A stretch of 64,000 nucleotides of DNA, taken from Actinoplanes octamycinicus. GTDB lineage: Bacteria > Actinomycetota > Actinomycetes > Mycobacteriales > Micromonosporaceae. The stretch is from assembly GCF_014205225.1 (NCBI RefSeq), contig NZ_JACHNB010000001.1, forward strand, positions 4,817,501 through 4,881,500, read 5' to 3'. This document shows, in pieces, positions 1 through 8,544 of this stretch (positions are counted from its first letter, which is position 1; each line of letters begins with the position of its first letter). The position numbers and the translations under genes are program-made. The notes under the pieces were generated by a model. The model was not told the DNA's origin, searched no databases, and saw only the letters and a program-made list of their open reading frames with translations.

Positions 1-1718
1 CGTTGCGCTCCTCGGCGATCGACTACAACGGCCGGTTCTGCATGTCGTCGGCGGCGACCGCGGCGAACCGGGCCTTCGGCATCGACCGCGGCCTGCCGTT
101 CCCGCTGGAGGACCTGGCCGGGGCGCGGACCGTGCTGCTGGTCGGGGCAAACCCGGCGGACGCCATGCCGCCGTCGATGCAGTACCTGGACGCCGGCCGG
201 GCGAACGGCGCCAAGCACATCGTGGTCGACCCGCGCCGCACGAACACGGCGAACGGCGCGCACCTGCACCTGCAGCCGCTGCCCGGCACGGATCTGGCGC
301 TGGCGAACGGCCTGCTGCACATCGCGGTCCGTGCGGGACACCTCGACGAATCGTTCATCGCAAGCCGCACCGAGAACTTCGCGGCGGTCAGGGCGGCGGT
401 CAACTCCTACTGGCCGGAGCGGGTCGAGCGGATGACCGGCGTCCCGGAGGCCCAGCTGCGGGAGACCGTGCGCCTGCTGGCCGACGGCCCGTCGATGATC
501 CTGACCGCGCGCGGCACCGAGCAGCACAGCAACGGCACCAACACCGCGCAGGCCTGGATCAACCTGGCGCTCGCGCTCGGCCTGGTCGGCAAACCCTTCT
601 CCGGGTACGGCACGATCACCGGCCAGGGCAACGGGCAGGGCGGCCGGGAGCACGGGCAGAAGGCCGACCAGCTGCCCGGATACCGGCGCCTCGACGATCC
701 GGCGGCGCGGGCGCACGTCGCGGCGGTGTGGGGCGTGGACCCCGCGGAACTGCCGCAGCCGGGGCGTTCGGCGTACGAAATGATCTCCGCGATCGGCGAG
801 GAGGGCGGCGTCCGGGTTCTCCTGGTGCTGGCCAGCAACCTGGTGGTGTCCGCCCCGCACACCGCCAACGTGGTGGACCGGCTGCGCGCCCTCGACTTCC
901 TGGTGGTCTCGGACATCTTCCGGTCGGAGACCGCGGAGCTGGCCGACGTCGTCCTCCCCACCGCCCAGTGGGCGGAGGAGGAGGGCACGATGACCAACCT
1001 GGAGGGGCGGGTCATCCGGCGCACGAGGGCGCTGCCGCCGCCGCCGATGGTCAAGACCGACCTCACCGTGCTGACCGACCTCGCCGGGCTGCTCGGACGC
1101 GGCGAGTTCTTCACCGACCAGCCGCGCGCGGTCTTCGAGGAGCTGCGCCGCGCCAGCGCCGGCGGCGTCGCCGACTACGCCGGGATCAGCTACGAGCGGA
1201 TCGAGTCGGAGGACGGCGTCTTCTGGCCGTGCCCGAGCGAGGACCACCCGGGCACGCCCCGGCTGTTCACCGAGTCGTTCCCCACGGCCTCCGGCCGGGC
1301 CAGGTTCATCCGGGTCGATCACCGCGACCCGGCCGAGGTTCCGGACCAGGCTTTTCCGTACGTCCTGACCACCGGCCGCAACATGCAGCAGTACCAGAGC
1401 GGCAACCAGACCAGGCGGGTGAAGGCGCTCACCGTGGCGCTGCCCGAAGCCCGCGCCGAGATCCATCCCGACCTCGCCCGCCGGCACGGCATCGCCGACG
1501 GTGACCTGGTCGAGCTCCGCAGCCGCCGAGGCGCCGCGACGTTGCGCGCCCGGCTCTCCGACGGCATCCGCCCGGACACGGTCTTCGCGCCGTTCCACTG
1601 GCCCGGCGCGAACGCGCTGACCGATCCGGCTCTGGATCCGCACTCCAAGATGCCCGCTTTCAAGGTGTGCGCGGTGGCCATCGCGCGTGCCGGCACACCG
1701 GAAGGGACCGACCAGTGA
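1..1718 (+). CDS. Assimilatory nitrate reductase, molybdopterin subunit (5' end missing)
   Basis: Molybdopterin oxidoreductase that reduces nitrate to nitrite in the cytoplasm. The reading frame is open from the window edge (first full codon at base 3), so the N-terminus with the expected CxxCxxxC [4Fe-4S] site lies upstream. The visible part begins in the substrate/Mo region (IDYNGRFCMSSAA). It continues through the two Rossmann-like Mo-cofactor domains (LLVGANPADAMPPS, VVDPRRT, AELADVVLPTAQWAEEEGTMTNLEGR) and ends with the C-terminal dinucleotide-binding domain (YVLTTGRNMQQYQSGNQTRR). Its TGA overlaps the GTG of nirB, and nirD and a nitrate transporter follow, which supports an assimilatory NasA/NasC/NarB-type role rather than formate dehydrogenase. 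No C-terminal BFD or ferredoxin extension is present: the protein stops soon after the MGD domain. Confidence 0.9.
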   Translation, partial: LRSSAIDYNGRFCMSSAATAANRAFGIDRGLPFPLEDLAGARTVLLVGANPADAMPPSMQYLDAGRANGAKHIVVDPRRTNTANGAHLHLQPLPGTDLALANGLLHIAVRAGHLDESFIASRTENFAAVRAAVNSYWPERVERMTGVPEAQLRETVRLLADGPSMILTARGTEQHSNGTNTAQAWINLALALGLVGKPFSGYGTITGQGNGQGGREHGQKADQLPGYRRLDDPAARAHVAAVWGVDPAELPQPGRSAYEMISAIGEEGGVRVLLVLASNLVVSAPHTANVVDRLRALDFLVVSDIFRSETAELADVVLPTAQWAEEEGTMTNLEGRVIRRTRALPPPPMVKTDLTVLTDLAGLLGRGEFFTDQPRAVFEELRRASAGGVADYAGISYERIESEDGVFWPCPSEDHPGTPRLFTESFPTASGRARFIRVDHRDPAEVPDQAFPYVLTTGRNMQQYQSGNQTRRVKALTVALPEARAEIHPDLARRHGIADGDLVELRSRRGAATLRARLSDGIRPDTVFAPFHWPGANALTDPALDPHSKMPAFKVCAVAIARAGTPEGTDQ

Positions 1719-4177
1719 CGCAGCGTCTAGTGGTAATCGGCAACGGCATGGCGGGCGCCCGCACGGTCGAGGAGATCCTCGCCCGCAACGGCGACTTCAC
1801 CGTGACGATGTTCGGTGACGAGCCGTACGGCAACTACAACCGGATCATGCTCTCCAACCTGCTCGCCGGGGTGGAGACCGAGGAGGGCATCTTCCTCAAC
1901 GATCTGGCCTGGTACCAGGAGAACGGCATCACGCTGAACGCCGGCGTCAAGGTGGAGCGGATCGACGCCCAGGCCAAGGTGGTGCACGACAGCACCGGGG
2001 TGGCCACCCCGTACGACAAGCTGATCATCGCGACCGGCAGCTACTCGTGGACGCCGCCGATGAAGGGCGTGCACCACCCGAAGCGCGGCTACCACCAGGG
2101 CGTCTTTGCCTTCCGCACGCTGGACGACACGCGCGGCATGATCCGCTACGCCCGGGACCACGAGCGGGCCGTGGTGATCGGCGGCGGCCTGCTCGGCCTG
2201 GAGGCGGCCCGCGGCCTGCAGAACCACGTCAGCCACGTGACCCTGCTGCACGCCATGGGCCACCTGATGGAGCGGCAGCTCGACCCGAAGGCCGGCCAGA
2301 TGCTGCAGGCCAGCGTCGAGGGCAAGCTCGGCATCGAGGTGATCACCAACGCGATGACCACCGAGATCCTCGGCAAGGACCGGGTCACCGGGGTCAAGCT
2401 GAAGGACGGCACGGTCATCGAGTGCGACGTCGTGGTGATCGCCGCCGGCATCCGGCCGAACACCGAGATGGTGGCGAACAGCGGCCTGCCGGTGGAGCGC
2501 GGCATCGTGGTCGACGACCAGATGCGGGTCGAGGGCCACCCGGACATCTACTCGGTCGGCGAGTGCGCCCAGCACCGCGGCAACCTCTACGGCCTGGTCG
2601 CGCCGCTGTGGGACCAGGCGAAGGTGCTCGCCGACCACATCACCGGCCGCAACCCCGACGCGGCGTACCACGGCTCGAAGCTCTCCACCAAGCTCAAGGT
2701 GGCCGGCATCGACGTGGCCTCGATGGGCCTGATCGCCCCGGAGAGCGACGACGACGAGGTGATCGTCTACAACGAGCCGAAGAAGGGCGTCTACAAGCAG
2801 CTGATCATCCGCGAGGACGTGCTGGTCGGCGCGGTGCTGGTCGGTGACAACAGCAAGGCGGCGTCGCTGATCCAGCACTTCGACCGGGGCACCGCCCTGC
2901 CCGAGGAGCGCGCCGAGCTGATCTTCGACATCGGCGGTCCGGCCGGCGAGGTGTCGCCCGCCGAGATGGCCGACGACGCGCAGGTCTGCAACTGCAACGG
3001 GGTCAGCAAGGGCGCCATCTGCGGCGCCGTCTCGGCCGGCTGCAAGACGGTCGGCGGGGTGATGGACAAGACCCGGGCCGGCAAGGGGTGCGGCACCTGC
3101 AAGCCGCTGGTCCAGCGGATCGTCGAGTGGGCCAACGGCGGCGCGGCCGAGGAGGACCCGGCGGCGTCCTGGTACGTCCCCGGCGTCCCGATGCCCAAGC
3201 CGGAGCTGATGGAGGCGATCCGGAGGTACGAGCTCAAGAGCGTCTCGGCGGTCTTCGACAAGCTGGTCCCCGGCGGCGAGCACGACGCGAAGAGCAAGAT
3301 GGGCCTCGCGTCGCTGCTCAAGATGATGTGGGCGGACCAGTACATCGACGAGCGTGACGCCCGCTTCATCAACGACCGGGTGCACGGCAACATCCAGAAG
3401 GACGGCACCTTCTCGGTGGTCCCGCAGATGAAGGGCGGCGTCACCACCCCGGCCGAGCTGAAGCGGATCGCCGAGGTCGCCGAGAAGTACCGGGTGCCGA
3501 TGGTCAAGCTGACCGGCGGCCAGCGGATCGACCTGCTCGGGGTGCCCAAGGAGCAGCTCCCGGCGATGTGGGCGGACCTGGACATGCCGTCCGGCTACGC
3601 GTACGCCAAGAGCTTCCGCACCGTGAAGACCTGCGTCGGTTCGGACTTCTGCCGGTTCGGCGTCGGTGACTCCACCGCGCTGGGCATCGCGATCGAGGAG
3701 CGGTACCAGGGTCTCGAGGGCCCCGGCAAGATGAAGCTCGCGGTCACCGGCTGCCCGCGGAACTGCGCCGAGGCGTACGTCAAGGATCTGGGTGTGGTCG
3801 CGATCGACGGCGGCAAGTGGGAGATCTATGTCGGCGGCGCGGCCGGCGCCCACATCCGCAAGGGCGATCTGCTCACCACGGTCGGCTCGGCCGACGAGGT
3901 GATCCGGCTGACCGGCCGGTTCCTGCAGTACTACCGGGAGAACGCCAACTGGCTGGAGCGGACCTACGCGTTCGTGCCGCGGATCGGCATCGACCGGATC
4001 CGGGAGATCGTCGTCGACGACGCGGACGGCATCGCGGCCGCCCTGGACGCGGCGGTCGACGAGGCCGTGCAGGCCTACAAGGACCCCTGGAAGGAGCGGG
4101 CCGAGCCGGTCACGCCCGGCCAGTTCCGTACCTCCCTTCCCCTGACCGTTCTCCCCCAGGTTCCGGTGCGCGCGTGA
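1715..4177 (+). CDS. nirB: Nitrite reductase [NAD(P)H] large subunit
   Basis: Cytoplasmic siroheme nitrite reductase that reduces nitrite to ammonium with NAD(P)H; 820 aa, normal for the family. The order is an FAD/NAD(P)-binding oxidoreductase domain (VVIGNGMAGARTVEEI at the N-terminus, second nucleotide site VVIGGGLLGLEAARGL near residue 155), then a BFD-like [2Fe-2S] domain starting at Cys425/Cys427 (CNCNGVSKG ... GCGTCKP). The ferredoxin-like half-domain and the siroheme/[4Fe-4S] domain follow, with cluster ligands Cys640, Cys646, Cys680 and Cys684 (CVGSDFC, CPRNC). The GTG start at 1715 is chosen because it overlaps the upstream stop (GTGA) and gives the canonical N-terminus; an in-frame extension upstream would lie inside the nitrate reductase gene. 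Its own stop overlaps nirD in the same way, so the three genes are translationally coupled. Confidence 0.97.
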   Translation: MTQRLVVIGNGMAGARTVEEILARNGDFTVTMFGDEPYGNYNRIMLSNLLAGVETEEGIFLNDLAWYQENGITLNAGVKVERIDAQAKVVHDSTGVATPYDKLIIATGSYSWTPPMKGVHHPKRGYHQGVFAFRTLDDTRGMIRYARDHERAVVIGGGLLGLEAARGLQNHVSHVTLLHAMGHLMERQLDPKAGQMLQASVEGKLGIEVITNAMTTEILGKDRVTGVKLKDGTVIECDVVVIAAGIRPNTEMVANSGLPVERGIVVDDQMRVEGHPDIYSVGECAQHRGNLYGLVAPLWDQAKVLADHITGRNPDAAYHGSKLSTKLKVAGIDVASMGLIAPESDDDEVIVYNEPKKGVYKQLIIREDVLVGAVLVGDNSKAASLIQHFDRGTALPEERAELIFDIGGPAGEVSPAEMADDAQVCNCNGVSKGAICGAVSAGCKTVGGVMDKTRAGKGCGTCKPLVQRIVEWANGGAAEEDPAASWYVPGVPMPKPELMEAIRRYELKSVSAVFDKLVPGGEHDAKSKMGLASLLKMMWADQYIDERDARFINDRVHGNIQKDGTFSVVPQMKGGVTTPAELKRIAEVAEKYRVPMVKLTGGQRIDLLGVPKEQLPAMWADLDMPSGYAYAKSFRTVKTCVGSDFCRFGVGDSTALGIAIEERYQGLEGPGKMKLAVTGCPRNCAEAYVKDLGVVAIDGGKWEIYVGGAAGAHIRKGDLLTTVGSADEVIRLTGRFLQYYRENANWLERTYAFVPRIGIDRIREIVVDDADGIAAALDAAVDEAVQAYKDPWKERAEPVTPGQFRTSLPLTVLPQVPVRA

Positions 4178-4485
4178 AAACTCTGACCCCCACTGTCCTC
4201 GGCCCTCTGTCGGACATTCCCCCCGGAGAGGGACGGACCTACGCCGTCGACGGCGAGATGATTGCCGTCTTCCGGCTGCGGGACGGTTCTCTCCGAGCGG
4301 TCTCGGCGGTCTGCCCGCACAAGGGCGGCCCGCTGGCCGACGGGCAGATCGACAACTCGATCGTCGTCTGCCCCCTGCACCTCTTTGCCTGGGACCTCGC
4401 CACCGGGTGTTCCCAGTCCGGACAAGCCCCGATCAACGTCTACCCGGTCCGGGAAGACGAGGGTCAGATCCTTCTGGGAGAGTGA
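4174..4485 (+). CDS. nirD: Nitrite reductase small subunit, Rieske type
   Basis: Small subunit/partner of NirB, 103 aa, a single Rieske-fold domain. Both cluster-binding boxes are intact: Cys47-x-His49 (CPHKGGPL) and Cys66-x2-His69 (CPLHLFAWD), so it can hold a [2Fe-2S] cluster. From general knowledge, the E. coli NirD has the fold but lacks the ligands, so this is the Rieske-competent version. The GTG start overlaps the nirB stop (GTGA, 4174-4177). The transporter begins one base after its stop. Confidence 0.94.
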   Translation: MKTLTPTVLGPLSDIPPGEGRTYAVDGEMIAVFRLRDGSLRAVSAVCPHKGGPLADGQIDNSIVVCPLHLFAWDLATGCSQSGQAPINVYPVREDEGQILLGE

Positions 4486-4486
4486 C

Positions 4487-5836
4487 ATGACCGCGACTGT
4501 TCCGACGATTGAGGCCACCCGACCGGCCGCCCGGACCCTCAGGGGCCACTGGATCGACGAGTGGAACCCCGAGGACCGCACGTTCTGGGCGAACGGCGGC
4601 GAGAAGATCGCCAAGCGGAACCTGTACTTCTCGATCTTCTCCGAGCACATCGGCTTCTCCGTGTGGTCGCTGTGGTCGGTGATGGTGCTCTTCCTGGGCC
4701 CGGCCTACGGCTTCGACCCGGCGCAGAAGTTCCTGCTCACCGCGGTGCCGACGCTGATCGGCGCGATCCTGCGGATTCCCTACACGTTCGCCGTGGCCCG
4801 GTTCGGCGGCCGGAACTGGACCATCATCAGCGCCACGATGCTGCTGATCCCGGCGGTGCTCGCGGCGTTCATGATCAAGCCGGGCATCGAGTTCTCCACG
4901 CTGCTGCTGATCGCGGCGACCGCCGGTGTCGGCGGCGGCAACTTCGCCTCCTCGATGGCGAACATCAACGCGTTCTTCCCGGAGCGCCGCAAGGGCTGGG
5001 CACTCGGCTTCAACGCGGGCGGCGGCAACATCGGCGTCGCCACCGTGCAGCTGGTCGGCCTGTTCGTCCTCGCGGTCTTCGGGTCCGGCAACCCGGGCAT
5101 CGTGGCCGGCATCTACATCCCGTTCATCGTGATCTCGGCGGTCTGCTCGGCCATCTGGATGGACAACCTGTCCCAGGCCCGCAACGAGAAGCGCGGGATG
5201 CGCGACGCCCTCCGGGAGTCGCACACCTGGGTCATGTCGCTGCTCTACATCGGCACCTTCGGGTCGTTCATCGGCTTCGGCTTCGCCTTCGGCCAGGTGC
5301 TGCAGGTGCAGTTCGCCACCCAGTTCAACACCCCGATCAAGGCGGCCTACCTGACCTTCCTCGGCCCGCTGCTGGGCTCGCTGATCCGGCCGCTGGGCGG
5401 GGCGCTGGCCGACCGGCTGGGCGGCGCGAAGGTCACCTTCGTCAACTTCATCGCGATGGGGCTGGGCGCCACCGTGGTGCTGATCGCGGCGCAGCAGCGG
5501 TCGCTCCCGCTCTACATCGCCGGCTTCATCACCCTGTTCATCCTCAGCGGCCTGGGCAACGGCTCCACCTACAAGATGATCCCGGCGATCTTCAGGTCGA
5601 AGTACTCCGGCGACGACCACCAGGCGCGGCGGATCTCCGGCGCGGTGATCGGCATCGCGGGCGCGGTCGGCGGCATCGGTGGCGTGCTGGTCAACCTGGC
5701 CTTCCGGCAGTCCTTCCTGACCTACAAGGACGCGGACGCGGCGTACCTCGGCTTCATCGCCTTCTACGCGCTGTGCGTGCTGGTGACCTGGGTGGTGTAC
5801 CTGCGGCCCGCTGCTCGCCAGAAGATCGCTGTCTGA
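4487..5836 (+). CDS. Nitrate/nitrite transporter, NarK/NNP family MFS
   Basis: Major facilitator that imports nitrate and/or exports nitrite; 449 aa with about 12 hydrophobic segments. It carries the glycine-rich nitrate signature (GVGGGNFASSMANINAFFP, then KGWALGFNAGGGNIGVA) and a second motif late in the protein (LSGLGNGSTYKMIPAIF). The N-terminal tail of about 35 residues (HWIDEWNPEDRTFWANGG) is hydrophilic and typical of NarK2-like proteins. The ATG at 4487 lies one base after the nirD stop; an earlier in-frame start would run through nirD. It is the last gene of the nitrate operon and is followed by a hairpin terminator. Nitrate uptake is the more likely direction given the assimilatory partners. 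Confidence 0.93.
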   Translation: MTATVPTIEATRPAARTLRGHWIDEWNPEDRTFWANGGEKIAKRNLYFSIFSEHIGFSVWSLWSVMVLFLGPAYGFDPAQKFLLTAVPTLIGAILRIPYTFAVARFGGRNWTIISATMLLIPAVLAAFMIKPGIEFSTLLLIAATAGVGGGNFASSMANINAFFPERRKGWALGFNAGGGNIGVATVQLVGLFVLAVFGSGNPGIVAGIYIPFIVISAVCSAIWMDNLSQARNEKRGMRDALRESHTWVMSLLYIGTFGSFIGFGFAFGQVLQVQFATQFNTPIKAAYLTFLGPLLGSLIRPLGGALADRLGGAKVTFVNFIAMGLGATVVLIAAQQRSLPLYIAGFITLFILSGLGNGSTYKMIPAIFRSKYSGDDHQARRISGAVIGIAGAVGGIGGVLVNLAFRQSFLTYKDADAAYLGFIAFYALCVLVTWVVYLRPAARQKIAV

Positions 5837-5869
5837 TCTCCCCGGCTCCCTGATCTTCCCGGTGTCTCC

Positions 5870-5897
5870 GCGGCCCGGCGCGCTCGCGCCGGGCCGC
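5870..5897 (+). terminator. Hairpin terminator of nitrate operon
   Basis: Perfect 12-bp inverted repeat (GCGGCCCGGCGC / GCGCCGGGCCGC) with a GCTC loop, 33 bases after the transporter stop. No U-tract follows, as is common in GC-rich actinobacteria. Confidence 0.75.
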
Positions 5898-5952
5898 ACT
5901 CGTTGTCCGCCGGATTGCTTGACGCCCGGAAAGTATTGAATGAGCTGCGGAA

Positions 5953-5971
5953 ATGCCGGGATTGCCGGCAT
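5953..5971. promoter_or_regulatory. Inverted repeat upstream of small secreted gene
   Basis: ATGCCGG-gattg-CCGGCAT, a perfect 7-bp inverted repeat in a locally AT-richer stretch between the nitrate operon and the small secreted protein. A possible -10 hexamer TATGAT lies at 6047-6052, but I see no convincing -35. It could be an operator or an RNA hairpin; function unknown. Confidence 0.3.
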
Positions 5972-6095
5972 CCATCGAAGATCGAATTTATCCCGGCATC
6001 ACCCGATCGTGTTTGTGTGTCGCCAACCCGAAAGCCGCGCGATCCATATGATCAGTTTGTCCGAAATTACCTTTCTTACCGAAAAGGTGATCCCT

Positions 6096-6494
6096 ATGAA
6101 CAAGCTGATGCGCGGTCTTGCGATGACCGGCTTCGCCGTCGCCGCCGGCCTGGCGATCAGCGCCGGCCCGGCCGCCGCCTCCGACGCGGCGCCGCAGCCG
6201 ACCGCCAAGGCCTCGGCGAACGCCCACGTCCGGGACCGCATCGTCGACTTCTACCGCAGCCCGATGGCCTGCCACCGGGCCGGTCGGATCGGCGAGTGGC
6301 GGGACCGCTGGGAAGACCACGACTGCATCCCGATCCGGCACGGCTTCCGCCGCGGCTACTGGGCGCTGAAGGTCTACTACGGCTGGGCCGGCCCGGGTGG
6401 TTTCCACGACCGTGACGACCACCGCGGTCCGGGCGGCTTCCACGACCACGACGACCACGACGGTCCGGGCCACGGCCCGTGGAAGAAGAACTGA
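6096..6494 (+). CDS. Small secreted His/Asp-rich protein
   Basis: 132 aa, family not recognised. A clear Sec signal peptide (MNKLMRGLAMTGFAVAAGLA, then AISAGPAAA|S) is followed by a basic/aromatic middle with two cysteines (MACHRAGRIGEW, DHDCIPIRHG) that could form a disulfide. The C-terminal tail of about 35 residues is made of G-P-G-G-F-H-D repeats dense in His and Asp (GGFHDRDDHRG, GGFHDHDDHDG, GHGPWKKN). Such a tail could bind divalent metals; this is inference from composition only. The ATG at 6096 is preceded by an AAAAGGTGA ribosome site at good spacing. The gene stands alone between two hairpins, so it is probably monocistronic. Confidence 0.75.
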   Translation: MNKLMRGLAMTGFAVAAGLAISAGPAAASDAAPQPTAKASANAHVRDRIVDFYRSPMACHRAGRIGEWRDRWEDHDCIPIRHGFRRGYWALKVYYGWAGPGGFHDRDDHRGPGGFHDHDDHDGPGHGPWKKN

Positions 6495-6508
6495 GCAGCG
6501 CTTTTCCC

Positions 6509-6546
6509 GGCCGAGGGCCGCATCCTTAGGGGTGCGGCCCTCGGCC
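6509..6546 (+). terminator. Strong hairpin terminator
   Basis: Perfect 14-bp stem (GGCCGAGGGCCGCA / TGCGGCCCTCGGCC) with a 10-base loop, 14 bases after the stop of the small secreted protein and followed by ATTTCTC and later ACCTTTT. The convergent ABC permease gene ends at 6694, so it could also stop that transcript. Confidence 0.8.
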
Positions 6547-6693
6547 ATTTCTCAAGACCTTTTCCGGTACGCGGAAAGCGAGCCGATCCCCGCCGTTTAA
6601 AGCAGCCGAATCCGGAAATATAGTACTTTCTCTTGTCATTCCTGACCGAATGGCCGATGGGGTATCCGCCGCCTGTATCCTGTTGTGGGCAGA

Positions 6694-8544
6694 TCATCGC
6701 AACGGGCGGCGGCCCCACAGCACCAGGCCGGTCAGCAGCATGCCGGCGCCGAGCGCGACCATTCCCAGCGCCACCCCGGTCCGGACCCCGCCGGTCAGGT
6801 GCGAGGCGACGATCCAGCCGCCGTGCACGTCCAGCACCAGCACCAGCAGGCCCTGCGGCAGCACCGGCAGCCATCCCACGGTCAGCAGCACCAGGGCCCA
6901 GGCGGTGGCCCGGTTCTCCCGGTACCACCCCGGGTCCCAGGTGAGCGGCACCGCCGGCGGTGGCGGCGCGCTGCGGTCACCGGCCGCCGCCAGCACCTCG
7001 GTGCCGCGCTGCGCGAGCCGGTCGTCGGCCAGCCACAGCGCGCCCCGGCCGACCGCGAACCCGGTGAGCAGCCCGGCCACCGGGGCGAGCCAGCGCAGGC
7101 CGTCCGGCCCCCAGACCGCCAGGGCGAACGCCGGCGCCGCCGCGACCAGCGGACCGGCCAGGGCGAGCAGCACGCTGACGATGTCGGTCGGATTGTCGGC
7201 GGCGGTCGGATGCCGGGCGTCGCGCACCGGCCTCACCCGGAGCAGCGCGACCCAGACCGGCGTGGTCGCCCCGGCGCCGAGCAGAGCGGGCAGCACGGCG
7301 ATCGCCGGCAGCGGGTCGACGCCGGGCGCGACCAGGATCCCGGCGACCGTCAGCAGCAGTCCGACCGGCAGCGCCAGCAGCAGCCAAGCCAGCGCCCGGC
7401 CGCGGGTCTCGGCGGCCTCCCCGGACGGGGTGAGCAGCGGGATCCAGAGCGCCGTGCCGTCCAGGCCGACCAGGCTCGCCGCCATCGCGGACGCCCAGAG
7501 TACGGCGAGCGGGCCGGCCCACGGCGCCAGCAGGTCGACGTGGGCCAGCAAGGGGAGCAGGGCCAGCAGCGAGCCGTAGACGACGGCGAAGGTGAGGTAC
7601 TGGAGGCGGAGCGGGTGTCGTACCCAAGAGATCAGCTCGCGGACGGCGACCGCGCGCAGCGGGCCTGGCACCGGGTGGCGCGGTCGTGCGGTCGTGCGGC
7701 CCGGCGTGCCCTCGGAGCCCCTCCCCGCACCCCGCCGCCGCCGGAACGGCGTCCCCGCCGACACCACCCGCCGGACCTGCACCCCATATCCCGCCAGCAG
7801 CGCCCCGACCAGCCCCGCCAGCCCCGCCAACAGCCCGGCCGCCGCCCCGGGAGCCGCCGCGGCCGCCGCCAGGGGCCAGTCACTCGGCACCCTCGCCAGC
7901 ACCTCGACGACCGACGGCGGCGGCCCGGTCACCAGCAGCGTGCCGATCCACGGCGCCACCGCCCACACCGACCCGGTCACCCCCATGACCGCACCGGTGA
8001 AGGTGCCGGTGAGGATCGCCCCGACCGGCCCGGCCGCACGTCCGACCGCCTCCACCGCGACCGCGGAGCCGGTCAGCCCGACCAGCCAGAGCAGCAGCGC
8101 GCCCACGGCGGCGAGCACCGCCGCCCGGAAGCCGTGCTGGACCGCGGCGTGCACCGGCAGCGCCGCGAGCGCGAGCAGCGACACCGCCGGGCCGATGCCG
8201 ACCGCGGACGCGGCGAGCAGGCCGGCGGTCATCGGGCCGGGGGTGATCGGTTCGAGGCGGAGCTGGGTGGGGCGCAGCCGGCCGCGGGTGCCGCCGAGCA
8301 GCAGGGGCAGCACGATCCAGCCGAGGACCCAGGCGCCGGCCAGGATGCCCAGGGTGTGCGGGTTGCCGCGGACCGCGTACCGGATCAGCCAGGCGGCGGC
8401 GAGCAGGCCGGCGACCGCGGCCACCAGCGGCGCGGGATTCTCCCGCAGCGCCCGCCGCAGCATCGTGGCCCGCATCCGGACCAGGGTGGCGACCGCCGCG
8501 GCCGGCGGCGTGCTCGCCGGCGCGGCGTCGATCGTGGCGGTCAT
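6694..8544 (-). CDS. ABC transporter permease, large ABC-2-like membrane protein
   Basis: 616 aa, hydrophobic, with roughly 12-16 predicted membrane segments in two halves separated by a basic, Arg/Gly-rich cytoplasmic stretch (TPFRRRRGAGRGSEG, near residues 270-300). Not assignable to a named exporter. The ATG at 8544 overlaps the stop of the ATPase gene (ATGA), and the pair forms an ABC-2 style export system. A longer in-frame start would lie wholly inside the ATPase gene and yields an Arg/Gly-rich leader unlike a protein, so it is rejected. The substrate is unknown. Confidence 0.82.
   Translation of the reverse strand: MTATIDAAPASTPPAAAVATLVRMRATMLRRALRENPAPLVAAVAGLLAAAWLIRYAVRGNPHTLGILAGAWVLGWIVLPLLLGGTRGRLRPTQLRLEPITPGPMTAGLLAASAVGIGPAVSLLALAALPVHAAVQHGFRAAVLAAVGALLLWLVGLTGSAVAVEAVGRAAGPVGAILTGTFTGAVMGVTGSVWAVAPWIGTLLVTGPPPSVVEVLARVPSDWPLAAAAAAPGAAAGLLAGLAGLVGALLAGYGVQVRRVVSAGTPFRRRRGAGRGSEGTPGRTTARPRHPVPGPLRAVAVRELISWVRHPLRLQYLTFAVVYGSLLALLPLLAHVDLLAPWAGPLAVLWASAMAASLVGLDGTALWIPLLTPSGEAAETRGRALAWLLLALPVGLLLTVAGILVAPGVDPLPAIAVLPALLGAGATTPVWVALLRVRPVRDARHPTAADNPTDIVSVLLALAGPLVAAAPAFALAVWGPDGLRWLAPVAGLLTGFAVGRGALWLADDRLAQRGTEVLAAAGDRSAPPPPAVPLTWDPGWYRENRATAWALVLLTVGWLPVLPQGLLVLVLDVHGGWIVASHLTGGVRTGVALGMVALGAGMLLTGLVLWGRRPLR

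Noticed and set aside
1727..3853. 708-codon open frame antisense to nirB
   Set aside because: Composition (His/Asp/Arg/Val-rich, no domain) is the mirror of nirB codon bias; nirB itself is unmistakable.
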